The notes beneath the pieces are model-generated. The model ran no database searches and was not told where the DNA came from. It saw only the letters and a program-made list of their open reading frames with translations. A stretch of 64,000 nucleotides of DNA from Beta vulgaris subsp. vulgaris (Eukaryota > Streptophyta > Magnoliopsida > Caryophyllales > Amaranthaceae), in contig NC_079205.1 of NCBI RefSeq assembly GCF_026745355.1, positions 36,993,545-37,057,544 of the forward strand, given 5' to 3'. This document shows, one piece after another, positions 9,216 through 21,330 of this stretch; the stretch's first letter is position 1, and each line of letters opens with the position of its first letter. The position numbers and the translations under genes are program-made.

Positions 9216-10166
9216 TCTATATAATACTATAAAGCAATAAGGATTTGCTTATGTGTCAAGAGCAAATTGAATTGCTAATGTGTCAACTCTACAAAATACA
9301 CTGCCACATATTCACTTTTTTTTTATATATACGAGACTTTAATTATATGGAAATCACGACTATTATGGAAAATATTCCGGAAATGTAGATTCTATTAAGC
9401 AAGTAAATATGATTGAACTATTAAATAGTGGTCAAAATCACCTTAAATTTAGGCACTAATTAAGATGTTAATTTATCAATTAGATCTATACAAATCAATT
9501 CGACAAGATTCTTATACAATATGGCAACTATATAAAGAGCCAAAAATACTAGAAAATTGTGAGAAGAGAGCAAGAAACAAATCGCCGGCAATATTGATAG
9601 CTTTTAATTCTCAAGCAATCACATTCCTCGCAATATGAAGTGAAAGAGACAACAAGTCCATAATTGAAAGTGAATGAGAAGGAAATAGGTAAAGAATAGT
9701 CCATAATTTTTTTTCATTTCAAAAAAAAGTGAAAGAGAAGACAAGAACTCAAGAAACAAATAACATAGTTCTCAATAACAGTTACACAATACACGAGAAT
9801 TTCGGATATAACATAATTCACATTAACAGTTACACAAGAATTTTTTTTATATATTTTGTTCTTTTTTTTTTACTATGCAAATAAAGTATTATTTTTGTGT
9901 ATTAAATGAAATATTTCTAACTTAAATTTCTAAAATGTCTATATTATCATTATAGAAAACACAAGATTAGTAAATATATATGTGTTTCTTTCTTTTAGTA
10001 TAATGTAATGAGTTTCAGTGCAGCCACTAATTAATTACGATATCCGCAGTATTTCGTATATATAATTATAAATATCCTTACACATGAGTTGATAGCAGTA
10101 CAATGGTATGAGTATGAGTTGATAAAAATAAAATTTTCAGTTTAATACTCTCAAAACGGTAGTACA
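9216..10166 (+). other. Helitron 5' non-coding region
   Basis: This stretch is AT-rich and has no reading frame of note. It begins with the Helitron 5' terminus and would hold the promoter of the Rep-helicase gene. Runs of A and T occur at about 9720 and 9840-9870. I see no further element or RNA gene in it. Confidence 0.55.
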
Positions 10167-13100
10167 ATGGGTGATGATAGAGAAAAGCATGCGAGGAAGA
10201 AGGGAAAATCATCAATGATCAACAAGGAAAATCAACCGGGTGACTATAAAAAAGGTACACTTGAAGTCTTCAACCCATTTATTTAGAACTCTTAGAATTG
10301 AACATCCTCTGCAATTGAACACAAAATATGAAATAATTTCAGGGAAAAAAAAAATCATCAGGTAAATGCAACTGTTATTTACCTTGATTCATGAAATTTG
10401 GGCAACTTTTTTTGATTTGTGCAATTGCAGATTCCCACCGTAGCAATTTTTGGCATTTTTTTTTTTTTTTTTTTTTGCATTTTCATTTGAGAATACATAA
10501 AAAGAAAATCTAGAATGAGACAGAGATAGAGGAATAGAAAATGGGTTGGTCAAATGGGGTATGAGTTTCCTAATGAAAATAACAAATGGGATTAGTAAAA
10601 ATTTATTAGGGAGGAGAAAGAGAGAGTGTTACAATTATGTAGACTTTAGTTTTGTAGTTCAGTAGTCATGTAGTACATGTGAAGCAGTGAAGTCCAAGTG
10701 GATGTTGAGGTGAAATGCCTTTGAGAAAGATACAATGAAGAGAGATGCATGCACTGGTGAGTGTTATACACCAAAAGGTATGCTGTATGCATGTCTTATT
10801 TTTAATCTAAATAATGGTTAGTCTCATATGCCAAGTAGGCAATTGATTAGATAAATAAGTTCTTGCATAGAAGCGTTATCTACATGTCTTTCGTACCTAA
10901 CGTTATATATTCCCTTAAAAAGAAGGGGTAAAATGATATTTGAATCTGTGATCTTTTTATGTCACGCTGAATTTAATACTATGTTAAAAGATCAACTTAA
11001 CCAGAAATTTAAGTTGATAGTTGATACTCCATGAAATAGTTTTGTACTTTATCACTTTCTTTAAATGTAACTTGAAATAATTATGAAAGAAATAGAAATT
11101 GGTAATGTCAGCATAAGATATATTTATTTTTTGTCTATTTCTTAGGAGTATCATTTTACCCTATTTCCTATGTTACAATCATCAGACCCATACTTATTCT
11201 ACATTAAATATCTTTCATTACATATTAGTAAAAATTATAATAATTGAATTTTTATAAGTACTCATTGAGACGAATCAAACAAGATGCCACATGACTATAT
11301 TTTTTTCTTATATATTGAGAAAAATCTAAAAGATTCTCTCTAATTGTGAATAGTGTCAAGATTCTAAGTGAGAAAAATAAAAAAAAAATACAGAGGAGAG
11401 TATAATAGAGATATATATAATTGTCCAAATAACTTATATTATTTTATACTTTATGTACAAACAATTATGATCAGTTGTCTACATTTTTATCATTAGGTTC
11501 AAATATCTTCTCGATTTGGCAAAGTCCTTTGAGTGATATATCTAATGGTTAGTAAAATATTTTACGCAATTGCAATGATTTTTATCATTTATAAACTTAC
11601 ATAAGTTTTATATATGAAACATTTTTCATGTCGATGTTATTAGGACAAACAGGATCAATAAAGGTCAATCAACCGAAATGGGTATGTGGTCAAATTTCAA
11701 ACTACTTTGAGCATGGTTACATGTATCATCTCAACTCCCCTCAAAGTCCACTCAATGGTATTTCAAGCGGTAATGTTATCATCTAAGTCTTTTTTCTGAT
11801 TTAAAATCATATTCATTTTTATTAAAAAAAAAAAGGAAAAACGAGTATATTATATATAGTTTTTTTTTTTATAATTTATACTTTGAAGAAATATTTTTTT
11901 ATGTGATGTTATTAGGGCAATCTAGATCAATAAATAAGGGTGAAAGAAAAAGTTTATGTGGTCAGAGCTCAAGCAACGCTCAACATAGTTATATGCATCA
12001 TCTCAGCTCTCCTCAAACTCCACTAAGTTGTATTTCAGGTGGTAATACAATCATCTAAATTTTATTCTAATTTATAATTAGATTCATATTTGAATAAGAA
12101 AATGAATGTAAATAATCATTTATCTTAAATAAACTTTAGGGACATTAAGTGATCATTTCGCAAGACAAACATTAATGAGACTTGTCAGGCATAAAAGAAA
12201 GATCATTATGACTGAGAAACGAGCAAGAAGATCAAATCATTCACAAATGCATCAAGAAAATGAGAGTTTGTGCAATTTGCACGAAACTAATGAAAGTGCT
12301 CTATCAAATGGTAATCACTTATGTTTAAATTACTTTATCTCTTATTGCAAGATAACAATGGAGTTTGTACCATTTTTTTACTATGATAACTCATATATGT
12401 TTTTCAGTATTGACAAACATCGGATCACCGAGCACGTGTACAATGATGACCGATTGCATGAGGAACTACACAACCCCGGAGGAAAATGGTTAGAATTGTT
12501 GTATCCTTTAATATATTTTCATATTTATAATGTGCTTCTAAAATTTATTTCACATTAACAGGGAGCACATCAGTCATAATGGAAAAGAATAACACAGTCC
12601 CGCTGACTGATATAAGTAACGGTGGGATTTAAAGAACATAATTCCTCTTCTTTTGTATAAAGTAAAAGATAAGATTATATAAATATTGGTGTAAGAATAA
12701 AGTTGTTACATCATTTATTTGTTAGATAAATATGTTGCCGCTAGAATTGCAAGGCAGAAGAGAAGATTAATAGTGTCAGAAAAGGCTATTGGAGGAAGTA
12801 AGTTTTAAAGCATATGCTTAAATATACTGCAACAACATGTAGTATATAGATTGTAATATATTTTCTTGAAAAACTGCGTCTATTGTCATACATTAAATGT
12901 TAATACCACAAAATATAAGTAATTCTATTACAGGCGTCTCGAATACTCCAGGTGACTCGGTAAGCTTCTGCCACATGAGTTCGAAGTACAACTCCAAAAA
13001 ACGTGTTATTCGAAGTACTAGAGTACTAACATCAGTTGCACGGAACATTGATATTGGTATTCTCTAATTGCTAGATAAAATTCAGTAATAATATTTTATA

Positions 13101-13279
13101 AAAAATATTTAATATAAGCAAAATTTTAGTGTAATTAATTACGTCCTCATATGTGTTAAGATAGGCCAAGTTAGTTGTATACAATCTGCGAATAATTGCA
13201 ATGGCATGAATGCACAAGATCCACAACATGATCATGATGAAGAGAGTGTCGAAGAATATGATGTTAATACTTTAACTGG
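10167..13279 (+). pseudogene. Helitron Rep-helicase, N-terminal multi-exon part
   Basis: A series of short open segments with AG/GT borders leads into the conserved Rep region. The first begins at ATG 10167 (MGDDREKHARKKGKSS) and ends at GT 10255. Further exon-like segments lie at about 11643-11771, 11914-12042, 12138-12310, 12409-12488, 12562-12630, 12726-12801, 12935-13055 and 13166-13278, the last ending NTLTG before GT. The protein is basic and Ser/Thr/Asn-rich with a PLTDISN motif, typical of the poorly conserved N-terminus of plant Helitron proteins. Segments two and three are duplicates of each other. Exon limits are read by eye and the tiny second exon near 10343 is uncertain. Confidence 0.6.
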
Positions 13280-13462
13280 TATGTTTTTCAACTAAATTTT
13301 TTTGCTTCTCATAAGTAAGATTTTAGGGTGTGTATATGATAGTTGTTAATATCCAAAGGTTGAAATTCTACTTTTAAATTTTTTTTGTATATACTCATTA
13401 GTAATGTAATATGAGATATAAAAAAGGGACGAATAAACATAAATAGTTCTTTCAAATTTTGA

Positions 13463-15520
13463 AGGGTATTGGGATATTGGTGATCCCACCTCAGAATGTG
13501 AGTTTTGTGGAGCACAAATGTGGTTCGATGAACGATCAAATAAACAAAACAAAACAAGCAAGCCCAAATTCTCATTGTGTTGTATGCAAGGGAAGGTCCA
13601 ACTCCCATCCTACAAAGGCCCATCATTCTTGGCAAATTTATTGGAGGAAACATAAGAGAAGCAATCACTTCTTTGAGAATATTCGTGCATACAACATGAT
13701 GTTTTCGTTCACATCAATGGGAGGTAAACTACAAACATCAATCAACCAGGGACGCGGACCTTATAATTACAAAATAGGTGGACAAAATCATCATTTGATT
13801 GGGAGTTTATTACCCAACGAAGGACAATGTCCAAAATTTTCTCAGCTATACATCTATGACACCGAGGATGAGATTGGCAATAGAAGAAAGGCTGCTTGGT
13901 AATAATATATTTGTTTTTTTGTTTATTTGCATTCGGATGAATTACAAATCTATTATGCATCTAAACTAAATTTTTTGTCAAACCATATATTATGTGTAGT
14001 GCTACAAACCCGAATAAATTTGAAGACCAAGTTATATCAGAGATTCAAACTATGGTGGATGAATATAATGCTCTTGCAAAAAATTTAGGATGGCAAGGGA
14101 TCGCTTTTGTTCAAGTACATGCAGGAATGTCCGGTTGAAACTTATTGGACGAAGGGATTCCGATGGAAGGACTTACAACCTCCCAACAGCTTCTGAAGTT
14201 GCTGCACTTATTGTTGAGATGTTGATACTGTGATAAAAGGGATATAATTGTGGAAACACAAAATGGCAAATTAAAACAAATATCTGAGCTTCATCCATCC
14301 TACCTTCCAATGCAGTACCCTTTGTTATTTCCGTATGGTGAAGATGGTTACAGGGTAGATGTTATGCATAGAGATAAGTCTCCTTCGGAGACTGCGTCTA
14401 AGAAAAGGGATAGGCTTACCATGAGAGAGTTCTTTGCTTATCGGATTCAAGATCGTCGCATTGAATTTTCAACAATTTTACTTTCTAGAAGGCTTTATCA
14501 ACAATTTTTAGTTGATGGTTGCACAATGATGGAACAGAAAGGTTGTCTTTCATTGAAATAATCAACAAGCATTGAGAGCTGATAATGTCAAGAATTTGAA
14601 GAATGCGATTGACAGAGGAGACACTGATGGCTATCTACTGGTAATCGTGTAGTTTTACCAGCCTCATTCACCGGAGGTCATAGCTACATGAGAGAAAATT
14701 ACCAAGATGCAATGGCAATTTGTAGGTGTATGGCTATCCAGATTTATTTATAACATTTACATGCAATCCTAAATGGCCCGAGATCACAAGATTTGTGAAA
14801 AAGAAGGGTCTGAGGCAGAAGATAGACCAGATATCATTTGTCATGTTTTTAAGATCAAACTTGACAAGCTGGTGAATGATTTGAAAGAGCGAAAGATTTT
14901 TGGAAGAGTAAGAGCTGGTAAGCATATATTATTTCATTAATATTTATGATGTTTCAAATTTAACGTATCATTTCTATTTATAAAGTTATATGTGTTTGCT
15001 TTTTTAATATATGAGTTCAACCTATTGTTAAATTTTACATAATGTTTACAGTCGTGTATACCATCGAATTTCAAAAAGCGGTCTTCCTCATGCACATATA
15101 CTCCTGTTCCTTCATCGTGATGATAAATTTCCTAACACAGAGGACATCGACAAGATAATATGTGCTGAGTTGCCAGACAAGAAGAGAATCCAGAACTATA
15201 CGAAGTAGTGACTGAGTTGATGATACATGGTCCATGTGGTAATGCTAACACGAATGCACCGTGTATGGTGGATAAAAAATGCTCCAAACATTTTCCAAAA
15301 AAGTTTAATGAGATGACAAAGATTGACGAAGAAGGGTACCCAATTTATAGAAGAAGAGATACTGGAGCAAAGGTTGATAAAAATGGTGTTCATCTAGATA
15401 ACCGATTTGTGGTTCCATACAACCCATATTTGCTTCTTAAGTATCGTGCACACATTAATGTAGAATGGTGTAACCAGTCAAGATCAATCAAGTAGTTGTT
15501 CAAATATATCAACAAGGGGG
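13463..15520 (+). pseudogene. Helitron Rep (HUH endonuclease) domain
   Basis: The region opens with YWDIGDPTSECEFCGAQMW, the Helitron-like N-terminal zinc region, then NIRAYNMMFSFTSMGGK and GSLLPNEGQCPKFSQLYIYD in another frame. FRMARDRF and LIGRRDSDGRTYNLPTASE follow at about 14080-14200, and LHPSYLPMQYPLLFPYGEDG at about 14290-14345. The Rep motif FITFTCNPKWPEI is still readable near 14750-14790, and the HUH motif PHAHILL has both His codons at 15089-15097. The two-Tyr motif reads IK-stop-LFKYINKG: the first catalytic Tyr codon is TAG at 15493-15495, and the second Tyr (15505-15507) is kept. Rep would nick and join single strands during rolling-circle transposition. Confidence 0.9.
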
Positions 15521-16300
15521 ATGACAGGGTTACCGGCAGCTTATCACAATCAACAAAATCCCGACGATCCTGAAAAAATTGATGAGATCAAGATGTATTA
15601 TGATTGTCGGTATATTTCTCCTTGCGAGGCTGTTTGGAGGATTTTTGGGTTTAACATTCATTATAGAACACCTCCTGTTGAAAGATTAAGTTTTCATCTA
15701 CCCGATGAACAAATGGTTATGTTTTCTGATGACTCGCATGTTGAATCCGTCCTTGAAAGGCCAAATATTGAGAGGACAAAGTTCTTATCCTGGATGGAAT
15801 GCAATAAGACATATGATGAAGCTAGAGAATTAAGCTATATGGAATTCCCAACCAAATTCGTGTGGAAAAAGATAAAAGAGAGTGGATGCCACGTAGAAGA
15901 GGTTTTGCAATTGGTAGGATTTATCATGTTATGCCTGGCGCTGGTGAAAAGTATTATTTGAGAACCTTGCTGAATTTTGTAAAAGGTGCTACATGTTATG
16001 AGGATATAAGGACAGTTGATGGTGTTCTTTATGATTCTTTTAAAGAAGCTTGCTATGCAAGAGGGTTATTAGATGATGACAAGGAGTATGTTGATGCTAT
16101 AACTGAAGCAAGTTTTAGAGAGTCAGGTTGGTATCTTAGAAATTATTCTGCATGCTACTATTATCTGGTAGTTTATCAAAACCAGAAGATGTTTGGCATA
16201 AGACTTGGCATCTACTATCAGATGACATCCTCCACAGACAACGAACCATTATGCAAAATCAAGGTATTTTCATCTATAACACACTTTATCTTATTTAGTC
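15521..16300 (+). pseudogene. Helitron Rep-helicase linker region
   Basis: Two overlapping frames give DEIKMYYDCRYISPCEAVWRI with the YR..PPVERL and HLPDEQ blocks. After a frameshift near 15870 comes WMPRRRGFAIGRIYHVMPGAGEKYYLRTLL, followed by NFVKGATCYEDIRTVDG and CYARGLLDDD. This is the conserved segment between the Rep and helicase domains of plant Helitron proteins. It is well preserved compared with the flanks, with one clear frameshift and no other obvious break before about 16140. Confidence 0.9.
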
Positions 16301-16385
16301 TGAAATGTATACCACTAACGTCTATCATGACTAATCAAGACTTTTGTATAAATAATATTTGAGGAAACTTATATGAACTTGGATT

Positions 16386-18052
16386 ATGTGTGTAGATCTT
16401 AATCTAACTGATGAGCAACTACAAATGTATGCTTTGGCTGATATTGAAGTAAGACTACAGAGTAATGGGAGCACCCTTCGTAAATTTAGTGTTATGCCTT
16501 TCCCTGATGAGTTAATCACATCCGAGGGTCAAAACAAGCTCATATTCGACGAACTGTCTTATGACAAAGAAGCTTTGAGAAAAGAGCATGAAGAACTTTC
16601 ATCGTGCTTAACTTGCGAGCAAAGGAGTGTATATGATGAAATAATGATGGTGTTTCACGAGGACAAGGTGGTGTATTCTTTGTTTATGGTTATGGAGGTA
16701 CGGGGAAAACTTATGTTTGGAAAACTCTTTGTGCTGCCATAAGGAGTAAAGGAGAAATCGTTTTCCAGTGGCCTCGAGTGGTATTGCCTCACTCCTTCTT
16801 CCAAGAGGAAGAACTGCTCTTCAAGATTTGGAATACCGTTAAATGTTAGTGAAAACTCAACATGTGTTGGCATCAAACCCGGTTCAGACTTGGCTGCGCT
16901 ACTCATGAAAACAAAGCTAATTATTTGGGATGAAGCGCCAATGATGCACAAGTATTGCTTCGAAGCACTTGATAGAAGTTTGAAAGACATCATGCAGTCT
17001 GTGGATCCTTCTAATAAGTACAAACCATTTGGTGGTTTGGTTGTTGTTTTCGGTGGTGATTTTAGGCAGATATTGCCTGTAATCCCAAAGGAAGTAGACA
17101 AGATATCGTGTTCTCAGCCTTAAGCTCTTCTTACTATGGAATTCATGTAAGGTGTTGAAATTGACGAGAAATATGCGTCTACAAAATGGATCTTCTGAAA
17201 CAAGTTTGAAGGAGGTGAAAGAATTTTCAGAATGGATACTTAGTGTTGGAGATGGAAATGCAGGAGGTCCAAACAAAGGCGAGGCCGAAATTAAGGTGTC
17301 AAATGATATACTCATAGAAGGGGAATCTGATCCTATAGCGGCAATTGTGGAAAGCACATATCCTCTCTTAAAGGATCACTTGTGGGAGCCAAAATATTTT
17401 CAAGAAAGGGCTATTTTAGCCCCAACATATGAGATAGTTGAGATGGTGAATGATTACGTACTATCCCATTTACCGGGGAGGAGAAATTGTATCTCAGCTC
17501 AGATGCATAAGCAATGTTGAAGGCAATTTAGGAGCGAGTGAAATTTACTCAACTGAATTTCTAAATACCATTAGATGTTCAGGCCTACCTAATCACCATT
17601 TAAGATTAAAGGTAGGTGCACCTGTTATGCTGTTACGAAATATAGACCACAAATCTGGGTTGTGCAACGGTACGAGGATGGTGATTAAGCATCTTGGGAA
17701 TCGTGTTATAGAAGCTGTAGTCATTTCTGGAAGTAACGTGGGGGATAAGGTATTTATTCCTCGCATGACTTTGACTCCATCTGATGCAACGAGATTTCCA
17801 ATTAAGTTTCAAAGAAAGCAGTTCCTTTTGGTCGTTTGTTTTGCTGTGACTATAAACAAAAGTCAGGGTCAATCACTATCGCAGGTAGGTTTGTATCTCC
17901 CTAGACCGGTCTTTAGTCATGGTCAGTTCTATGTTGCCATTTCTAGAGTAACAAACAAACAAGGCCTCAAGATCTTAATTTGTAACAAAGAACACGGAGG
18001 ATCAAATATCACGAGTAATGTTGTTTATAAGGAAGTGTTCCGGAACTTATGA
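16386..18052 (+). pseudogene. Helitron Pif1-family helicase domain
   Basis: The helicase motifs are all found but are spread over frames. Walker A GYGGTGKT is at 16688-16711, out of frame with the preceding ORF. Walker B IIWDEAPM is at 16920-16943, followed by [10 protein letters not shown] at about 17051-17081. The LKLTRNMRL motif is at about 17150-17175. The C-terminal end, with LLRNID..GLCNGTR and [11 protein letters not shown] and FYVAISRV, lies in the frame ending at TGA 18050-18052 after [11 protein letters not shown], the usual Helitron C-terminus. A 5'-to-3' helicase of this type unwinds DNA for rolling-circle transfer. At least three frameshifts disable it. Confidence 0.92.
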
Positions 18053-18442
18053 TTTAATTTGATTATTGATGTAAGCTACTCACTTTTAATTTTATTATAT
18101 GTTTATTTTCTGTAAATCGTATTCTTTAGTAAACGTTTGTTCTGCTATACGGTATTATAAACTACTTATTACATAGTAGCCAATCATTCTTTTCTTATAT
18201 TATATAGATTTAAAGATTCAATTCCGAAAAACCTATATGTTACTACATTGAACTTACAAGAACACTGTTCTCTCATGCAAATTTATTGTCTTTAAATGTT
18301 TAATGGCAATAGTAAGTTGATTCACATACACTACTGAAAAGATTAAACTTTAAATCAAGAATCACATCTTCATGTAGAATACTTCTAAACCAAATAATAA
18401 TTTATACACATAAGTATTTTATATTTATAAACCAAAATACTT

Positions 18443-18473
18443 CCCGTGCATTTTGCACGGGTCAAAAAACTAG
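18443..18473 (+). other. Helitron 3' terminal hairpin and CTAG end
   Basis: CCCGTGCA (18443-18450) pairs perfectly with TGCACGGG (18454-18461) around a TTT loop. TCAAAAAA follows and then CTAG at 18470-18473, flanked by T. The hairpin serves as the transposition terminator in Helitrons. The fit to the family rule (16-20 nt palindrome about 10 nt before CTRR) is exact. Confidence 0.95.
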
Positions 18474-19506
18474 TTATGGAAATAAAACAAAATAAAACTT
18501 GAAATAACCTTATCACCATAACTATGGAGGAAAGATAAAAGGGGAGATTAACAAATAATAAACAAGAACTAAGCAGCAAAACAATGATCATAAACAAGAT
18601 TAAGGAAAGAGAAGAAGAAATAAATAAGAAATTACCAACTTTTAAGCTTACATAAATGGTGAAAATGGAGTTCAAAAGCTTCAACCTCACTTTCTCTCTC
18701 TTCGAGTTGTAAAGTCTACATATCAAAAATCAGATTAAAATCTCCCTATAATCTCCCTATTGAAAATCTAATCTAAAAATATCTTCAGAGAGGCCCTTTT
18801 ATATCTCTCACAAATACAAAAGGGCAATCAGCGAAAAAAACGGGAGTTTTTTTTAATCACATATCGAAGCTCTCGCTCCATGGGGGTGGAGCGCCAGCTT
18901 CAACTTCTCGGTAGAATTTTAGCTGGGAATCCGGTGCTCACGCTCCATGCGTGGAGCGCCAACTCCAATGTCTCGGCAATCGAAAAACAAGAATTTCCAT
19001 AGAGCCAAAGCAGAGGGGGGCGCTACATACAATTTCGAGCAGGCAGAAGGTTTTCAGGGCTTTTGGAGCAGGCGCTCCGTTCTGACAGACGCACCTAACT
19101 TTAAAAAACCATATCTTTTCATTTTTATTTGAATTGGGCTTGTGACCAGTCATTGGAAATCTACAACTTGCATTACTAAAGTATGTTGCATATGCTAAAA
19201 GTTATGACCATTTGAATTTGACCCATTTGCATAAAGTCTTTGGAAAGCTCTTATTTTGCCAAAATTGCTCATTCTACGCTCGATGTACCGGATGGAGACC
19301 TTTAAGGTTTATCCTACAACATCAAACACATATAAGCATTACAAAATCATATTAAAAGCCAAATTAACTAACATTCGCAAATAAGCTACAAATGACTTAA
19401 TTACTCTAGATTAAGCAAAATAAGCTACGAAAAGATAAATGAAGAGGAAAAAGGGAAAGATGGGAAAAAACAAGGTATTTTCGCTTCAAATGATGGTTGC
19501 TAATTG
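18474..19506 (-). mobile_element. Athila-type LTR, part 2 (U3 side)
   Basis: The reverse complement of 18474-18730 aligns with the plus-strand LTR at about 25510-25745 (for example AACTCCATTTTCAC and GCTTAAAAGTTxGTAATTTC). That proves it is the other half of the LTR that stops at 9215. Further out similarity to the plus copy fades, and the outer limit at 19506 is only an inference from the start of a different LTR at 19507. It contains GGAGCG palindromic repeats at 18865-19095. Confidence 0.6.
18865..19095 (+). repeat. GGAGCG palindromic repeats in LTR
   Basis: CGCTCCATGGGGGTGGAGCG and CGCTCCATGCGTGGAGCG are each followed by a CCAxCTxCAAxxTCTCGG tail, and a third degenerate unit ends GGAGCAGGCGCTCCG. 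The motif and its tail match the minisatellite at 7085-7575 in the same orientation, but here only about three units are present. Confidence 0.7.
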
Positions 19507-20300
19507 TAGACACATGATTGTGTCTCCCCATTTAGTACCCAATGATGAAACATACCATCGTTCTAATTAGTCTGTTCCAAAGGAAGAAAAATCCAACAAG
19601 TTAAACCCAAAATTAGTTTAAGAACTTGAAATATTTTTATTAATCCAATCCCAGTTTAAAAAGCCCAATTAATTGTTCATGATAATTAATTGCATTGTTG
19701 AAGCCCATTTTTTATAATCCCAATTAATTATTAATGATAACTAATTGTATTTTTATTAAATATTCCTGATAAAAAATCAAATTTTTATTCTTTAAGAGTT
19801 AAGAGAACGGGTTTCCGAAAATCCAAAAGATATTATTTAATTCAAGATAGAAAGAATCTTTTATATATTAGATAAATAATAACACCCATCGGGATTTGAT
19901 CCACGCGCCCGAATACGATTGGCACTCCAATGCCGCCCACATGCGACATCGGAACAGTCAGCAAAATTCAGAAGCACAGACGCAGATTCAGTCCGCACAA
20001 CACTGATGCGTCAAGTGCAACAAGCCTGCGAGTCACGCACCATCAGATTTTATTTGGTTTCGTCCATTTTGCCTATAAATAAACCTCATTTTTACTCGAT
20101 GTTTAACTGGCTTTCCTGAAAACGTTTTCTACGCTTCCAACTACGAAAATCACTCCAAGTAGTCTCTAAACGCTTGAAACATATGATCAAACACTTTAAA
20201 TCTCCATTAAATGTTCATTTAAGCTTCAAGATTCCTACTCATGCAGGTCGTAATAGAAGACATAGGCAACAAAGGTATAATTCCTTAGGGTTATTTCTCT
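19507..20300 (+). mobile_element. Tat/Ogre-like LTR (fragment, plus orientation)
   Basis: It starts TGTAGACACATGATTGTGTC, matching in reverse orientation the end of the LTR at 28189. The first 360 bp align, including the CCAATTAATTG/TCATGATAATTAATTG tract. A TATA box (TATAAATA, 20074-20081) and a start-like region follow, as expected for an LTR read on the plus strand. The 3' limit is not clear; the gag remnant to the right is on the opposite strand, so it belongs to another insertion. The lineage label rests on the LTR-end motif of the copy at 26649-28189. Confidence 0.45.
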
Positions 20301-20545
20301 TACTAGTCAACAAACATCAGTTCTACCAAAAATAATGTTAATTACCTTAATATGTGACGATGATTGACCATGGTCGTGATGGAATTGACACCAATTATGT
20401 TTGGTCCTTTTGAGCATCTGGAGGATCATTATTTTTTGGCCAACTTATAGGGGATCCGATCTTTGTCAACGCGTTCACTAATCCTTTGACGTCGACTAAA
20501 AATCCATACGACTCAATATGTTGGGAAAAGTATTGTTGTCTTCCT

Positions 20546-21330
20546 TCACGTCCATACCGACACATCATGAACATTATGTACCTGGTTTGGACAATTGTAT
20601 GGATGAGACCACCAATTGTTTTGTTTTAGGACTAATGCTTTTTGATCGCTTGACCCTTCTGACGCGCGGTGCATCGAGATGGTGTTGAAGATGGCGTCGT
20701 CTTCTTCCAATATCATTTGAGCCAGTATTCTACACTTTACATCACCGAAGGTCGTGCATATATATTTCGTCAGTACATCTTGGACCGCCAGACGAGACCC
20801 TTTCGAAAACATTATATTGTTGTATTAGTATCAAAGTCTTTGATCCCGATCATCTCCTTGTTGAAACGTTTGTAGTAGTCGCAGACATATTCTCCTGGTT
20901 CCTAGTCACTGGTATGTTTCTCGAGACTACGACTTCCATTGAACTTGTTGACCAAGGTTGGGAAGTTTTCGATGCAGCCTGAATTCATAGTTCCAAGCCA
21001 CTTCAATACCTGTCAAGTCAAGGTTACTCCATAATACTTACACATGCAAGCCTCGACCAGATTCCACGGGATGGATGCTTGCCACATTCTCTACTTGTAT
21101 TAGGCAACATGCTTAGTTGGGTCATCCATCATATGTTGCGGTCAAAATAAGAAGGGTTAAGCTTCTTGGGAGCATATCCTTGATAATTTTCTCGACGAAC
21201 GGCGATGCTGCATAGCCATTTTTGTGCTCCACGATGCTTGAGGTTTGAGCTCCTAGTAGTTGAGATGGTACCTTCATCATCCTCTTGTTCTGCTTCTTAA
21301 TCTTCACCATTCTCTTTGCCATGGGATCTT
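20546..21330 (-). pseudogene. Ty3/gypsy gag (Retrotrans_gag type) remnant
   Basis: A minus-strand frame with scattered stops reads YDG, DDPTKHVA, MWQASIPWNLVEACMCKYYG, VLKWLGTMNSGCIENFPTLV, NKFNGSRSLEKHTSD, YVCDYYKRFNKEMIGIKDFD and CFRKGL. That is the capsid-region pattern of gypsy gag (DP..H, W...L..GSI..F..L, RFN.E). The upstream part includes PFVEKIIKDMLP. No zinc knuckle, protease or pol follows at lower coordinates. The pattern fits the Tat/Ogre branch better than Athila, but that is an inference. Stops mainly replace Trp, Gln or Tyr. Confidence 0.7.

Larger units (their letters stand above)
9216..18473 (+). mobile_element. Helitron, 9,258 bp, with decayed Rep-helicase gene
   Basis: Three independent features support the call. 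The 5' end begins with TC (TCTATATAATACTATAAAG) after an A. The 3' end has an 8-bp GC-rich hairpin followed 8 nt later by CTAG before a T. Between them lies a gene for the Helitron Rep (HUH endonuclease) and Pif1-type helicase. The insertion is exactly between A and T, with no target duplication, in an Athila LTR. The paralogous LTR at 25738-25760 shows the empty site. The coding region has an intron-rich 5' half, several frameshifts and a stop in the Rep catalytic motif, so it is a dead copy of an autonomous element. Confidence 0.95.

Noticed and set aside
12175..12558. 127-codon plus-strand ORF as an independent gene
   Set aside because: It reads through a splice donor (GT at 12311) into intron sequence; only its first part is an exon-like piece of the Helitron gene.
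16655..17357. Two long minus-strand ORFs (about 146-148 codons)
   Set aside because: They are antisense shadows of the Helitron helicase domain, whose motifs are on the plus strand.
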